From assembly GCA_018105865.1 (NCBI GenBank), contig CM030837.1:246001-310000 (forward strand): a stretch of 64,000 nt of DNA, given 5' to 3'. A program made the translations under genes and the position numbers. This DNA comes from Metaphire vulgaris. Lineage: Eukaryota > Annelida > Clitellata > Crassiclitellata > Megascolecidae. The notes under the pieces are model-generated. The model was not told the DNA's origin. It worked only from the letters and a program-made list of their open reading frames with translations, and made no database searches. Below, one piece after another: positions 62,540 through 64,000 of this stretch (its first letter is position 1; every line of letters starts with the position of its first letter).

Positions 62540-62974
62540 TAATTGTTACTATTAGGCCATAAACTACGGTGACTTCATGCTACTGTATTTATCAAACAGA
62601 CGCAAGGATCTTGTGTATACTTTAGCACACGTGGAAGTCGAATTGATTCGCATTGGTATATCAACTCAGTTTTGATCCCGAATAAAAATACTTGGTTGAT
62701 TATCTCTGGGGTCGGCTGTGTGAAGCGTCAACTTCGTGCAGAGATAGCCTATCTTGCCAGGTTCAAACCTGAGAGTCGGCGATTGAAGATGCTTATATCT
62801 TCATCATCCATTAGCATCTGATCTGCTTCTGTAGCCCTATGCTAATGCGGGTAGGCGGTGAACTGACTCAGTCGTCTAGGCCTCGATATCTTTCGCAACG
62901 AATCAGACTGATTTCTCGATGGCAATGACACACTGTAGGTGTTTTCCGAAATAAGAAGCTACAACGCTAAACCT

Positions 62975-63195
62975 ATGGGGGCGGGAAGATGGCAGAAGTG
63001 GCTATAGACGCTGGACAGACGCGCCGACGGAACGGGTTCAATCCCCGTAGGGGCCCCTAAAACTGATTCGCTAGAGGGCGGAAGTAATGGCTGAAGCCAT
63101 CTGCTTCGTTGTTTGTCAACCGAGAGACCCCGAGATCAGCGCCCGATCAAAGCTCGGTTTAAAAATGAACAAATGAACCAACTGAACAAACATTT
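62975..63195 (+). mobile_element. tRNA-derived SINE sharing the 5S-SINE tail
   Basis: The head has an A-box-like TGGCTATAGACGCTGGA and a B box GGTTCAATCCC (63035-63045). The body has AATGGCTGAAGCCATCTGC and GAGATCAGCGCCCGATC, homologous to the tail of the 5S-headed SINEs at 13.9 and 48.0 kb. It ends in AAATGAAC-type repeats. Confidence 0.75.
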
Positions 63196-63593
63196 TCGGA
63201 TCGAGTTTTCGGATCGAAACCTGAGAGCACTAATAATTACATTTGAAACAGATTTTAAAAGGTGTGAAAATTAGGACGATGGATAGACGAATAGATGAAT
63301 AGGTGAATAGACGTGTGAGCGGACTTTAAGAATATTATGAGGAAAAAATTATAAGAAGAATTGAATATATTTCTTAAGAACTTTAGCATAAAACATGGCC
63401 TATTCACCAAGGCATTGCAATTAATAATAAGTTGCGCTTGGAAAGAATCAGCCACAGAGAAGTAACCTAATAGCTTTATAAATAATTGTAATCATCTTCC
63501 TCTCGAACAGGATGCTTCCTTTTTGCTCTCTCGGTTTTAGCATTTCTCTGGTAATTAATTACTGCGATGATATCAGCAGACTAGAACTCGCAA

Positions 63594-63970
63594 ACGGACT
63601 TCACCAGGAAGAAAATAGGTTCTTGCTCTCAGCCTAAAGCGTAACATTTCCATTTTATGGGGAAAATTCTACTAGATTAGACAAGTGGCGTAGGAAGGGG
63701 TCCGCCCTGGCGCCACGTTTCTAGGAGCGGCATTTCGATGAGTAACAAATTGTTAGGGGGGTCGGAAATTTCCAGACTGAGGAGAAGAGAAATAGCACCC
63801 GTTAGCAGAGATGTAGTACTTGGTACTTGTACTTGTACTCGAGTTGTACTCAGTACAAATTTTTAATAACTTGTACTTGTACTTGTACTCGGAGGCCAGG
63901 TACTTGTACTTGTACTTGTACGGACTTCACCAGGAAGAAAATAGGTTCTTGTTCTCAGCCTAAAGCTCGG
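63594..63970. repeat. Direct repeat flanking a TACTTG-rich block
   Basis: A segment of about 46 bp starting CGGACTTCACCAGGAAGAAA occurs near 63594 and again near 63922 with one change. Between them lie GTACTTGTACTTGTACTCGG-type repeats (63816-63921) that resemble hAT terminal sequence. A further possible element start (CAAGTGGCGTAGGAAGGGG) is at about 63682. Confidence 0.6.
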
Positions 63971-64000
63971 GTTTTAGGAATGCAAGTTCTTGTAAGATTG

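Noticed and set aside
62700..62790. Second tRNA-like region with GGTTCAAACC
   Set aside because: Only a B-box-like motif is convincing; no shared SINE body or matching A box.
63000..63060. tRNA gene
   Set aside because: The A and B boxes are present, but the sequence does not close into a cloverleaf by eye and continues into the SINE body.

Overview
The window is nuclear DNA of an animal, most likely a marine invertebrate. Genes are split into short exons with GT-AG introns, nearly all in phase 1, that encode metazoan extracellular modules: sushi/CCP, immunoglobulin, PAN/apple-like, fibronectin type II-like and fibrinogen C-terminal domains. Intergenic DNA and introns are full of microsatellites, small inverted-repeat transposons, LINE 3' ends and Pol III-derived SINEs. 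There are no bacterial operons. A non-bilaterian or simple deuterostome-like animal (for instance a sponge) fits the short introns and domain mix, but the species cannot be fixed from the sequence alone. All gene models were spliced by eye from GT/AG sites, reading-frame phase and domain continuity; there is no transcript evidence.

Layout. (1) 1-3.3 kb, plus strand: the 3' part of a receptor-like gene with sushi domain, juxtamembrane exon, transmembrane exon and long proline-rich cytoplasmic tail. (2) 8.5-19 kb, plus strand: two tandem five-exon sigma-class glutathione S-transferase genes, both complete. (3) 20.8-61.7 kb, minus strand: five dispersed tandem paralogues of a secreted or surface immunoglobulin family, called here IgA (20.8-23.2 kb), IgB (26.2-29.9 kb), IgC (34.8-38.4 kb), IgD (50.3-53.4 kb, frameshifted) and IgE (59.3-61.7 kb, three Ig domains). 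(4) 44.6-48.9 kb, plus strand, inside the Ig array: a PAN-like/FN2-like/fibrinogen-domain gene.

The main discovery candidate is the Ig array. Each gene has a signal-peptide exon, a V-like Ig exon with a second conserved cysteine pair, and a second Ig exon. In IgA-IgD the 3' part of the second Ig exon is almost identical at nucleotide level while the V-like exons differ strongly in their loops. The last exon is different in kind from gene to gene: GPI-signal-like, coiled coil or basic tail. This variable/constant/swappable-tail pattern, with a frameshifted member and a duplication that includes introns, looks like a rapidly evolving recognition locus (immune or self/non-self). That function is inference.

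The repeat content is also informative. At least nine short elements with 8-bp target duplications (hAT-like) are spread through introns and gaps. A 5S rRNA-headed SINE and a tRNA-headed SINE share the same tail module. Several LINE 3' ends finish in ACTTACTT repeats. The palindrome AGGCCT, usually as TAGGCCTA-like sequence, recurs through the non-coding DNA.
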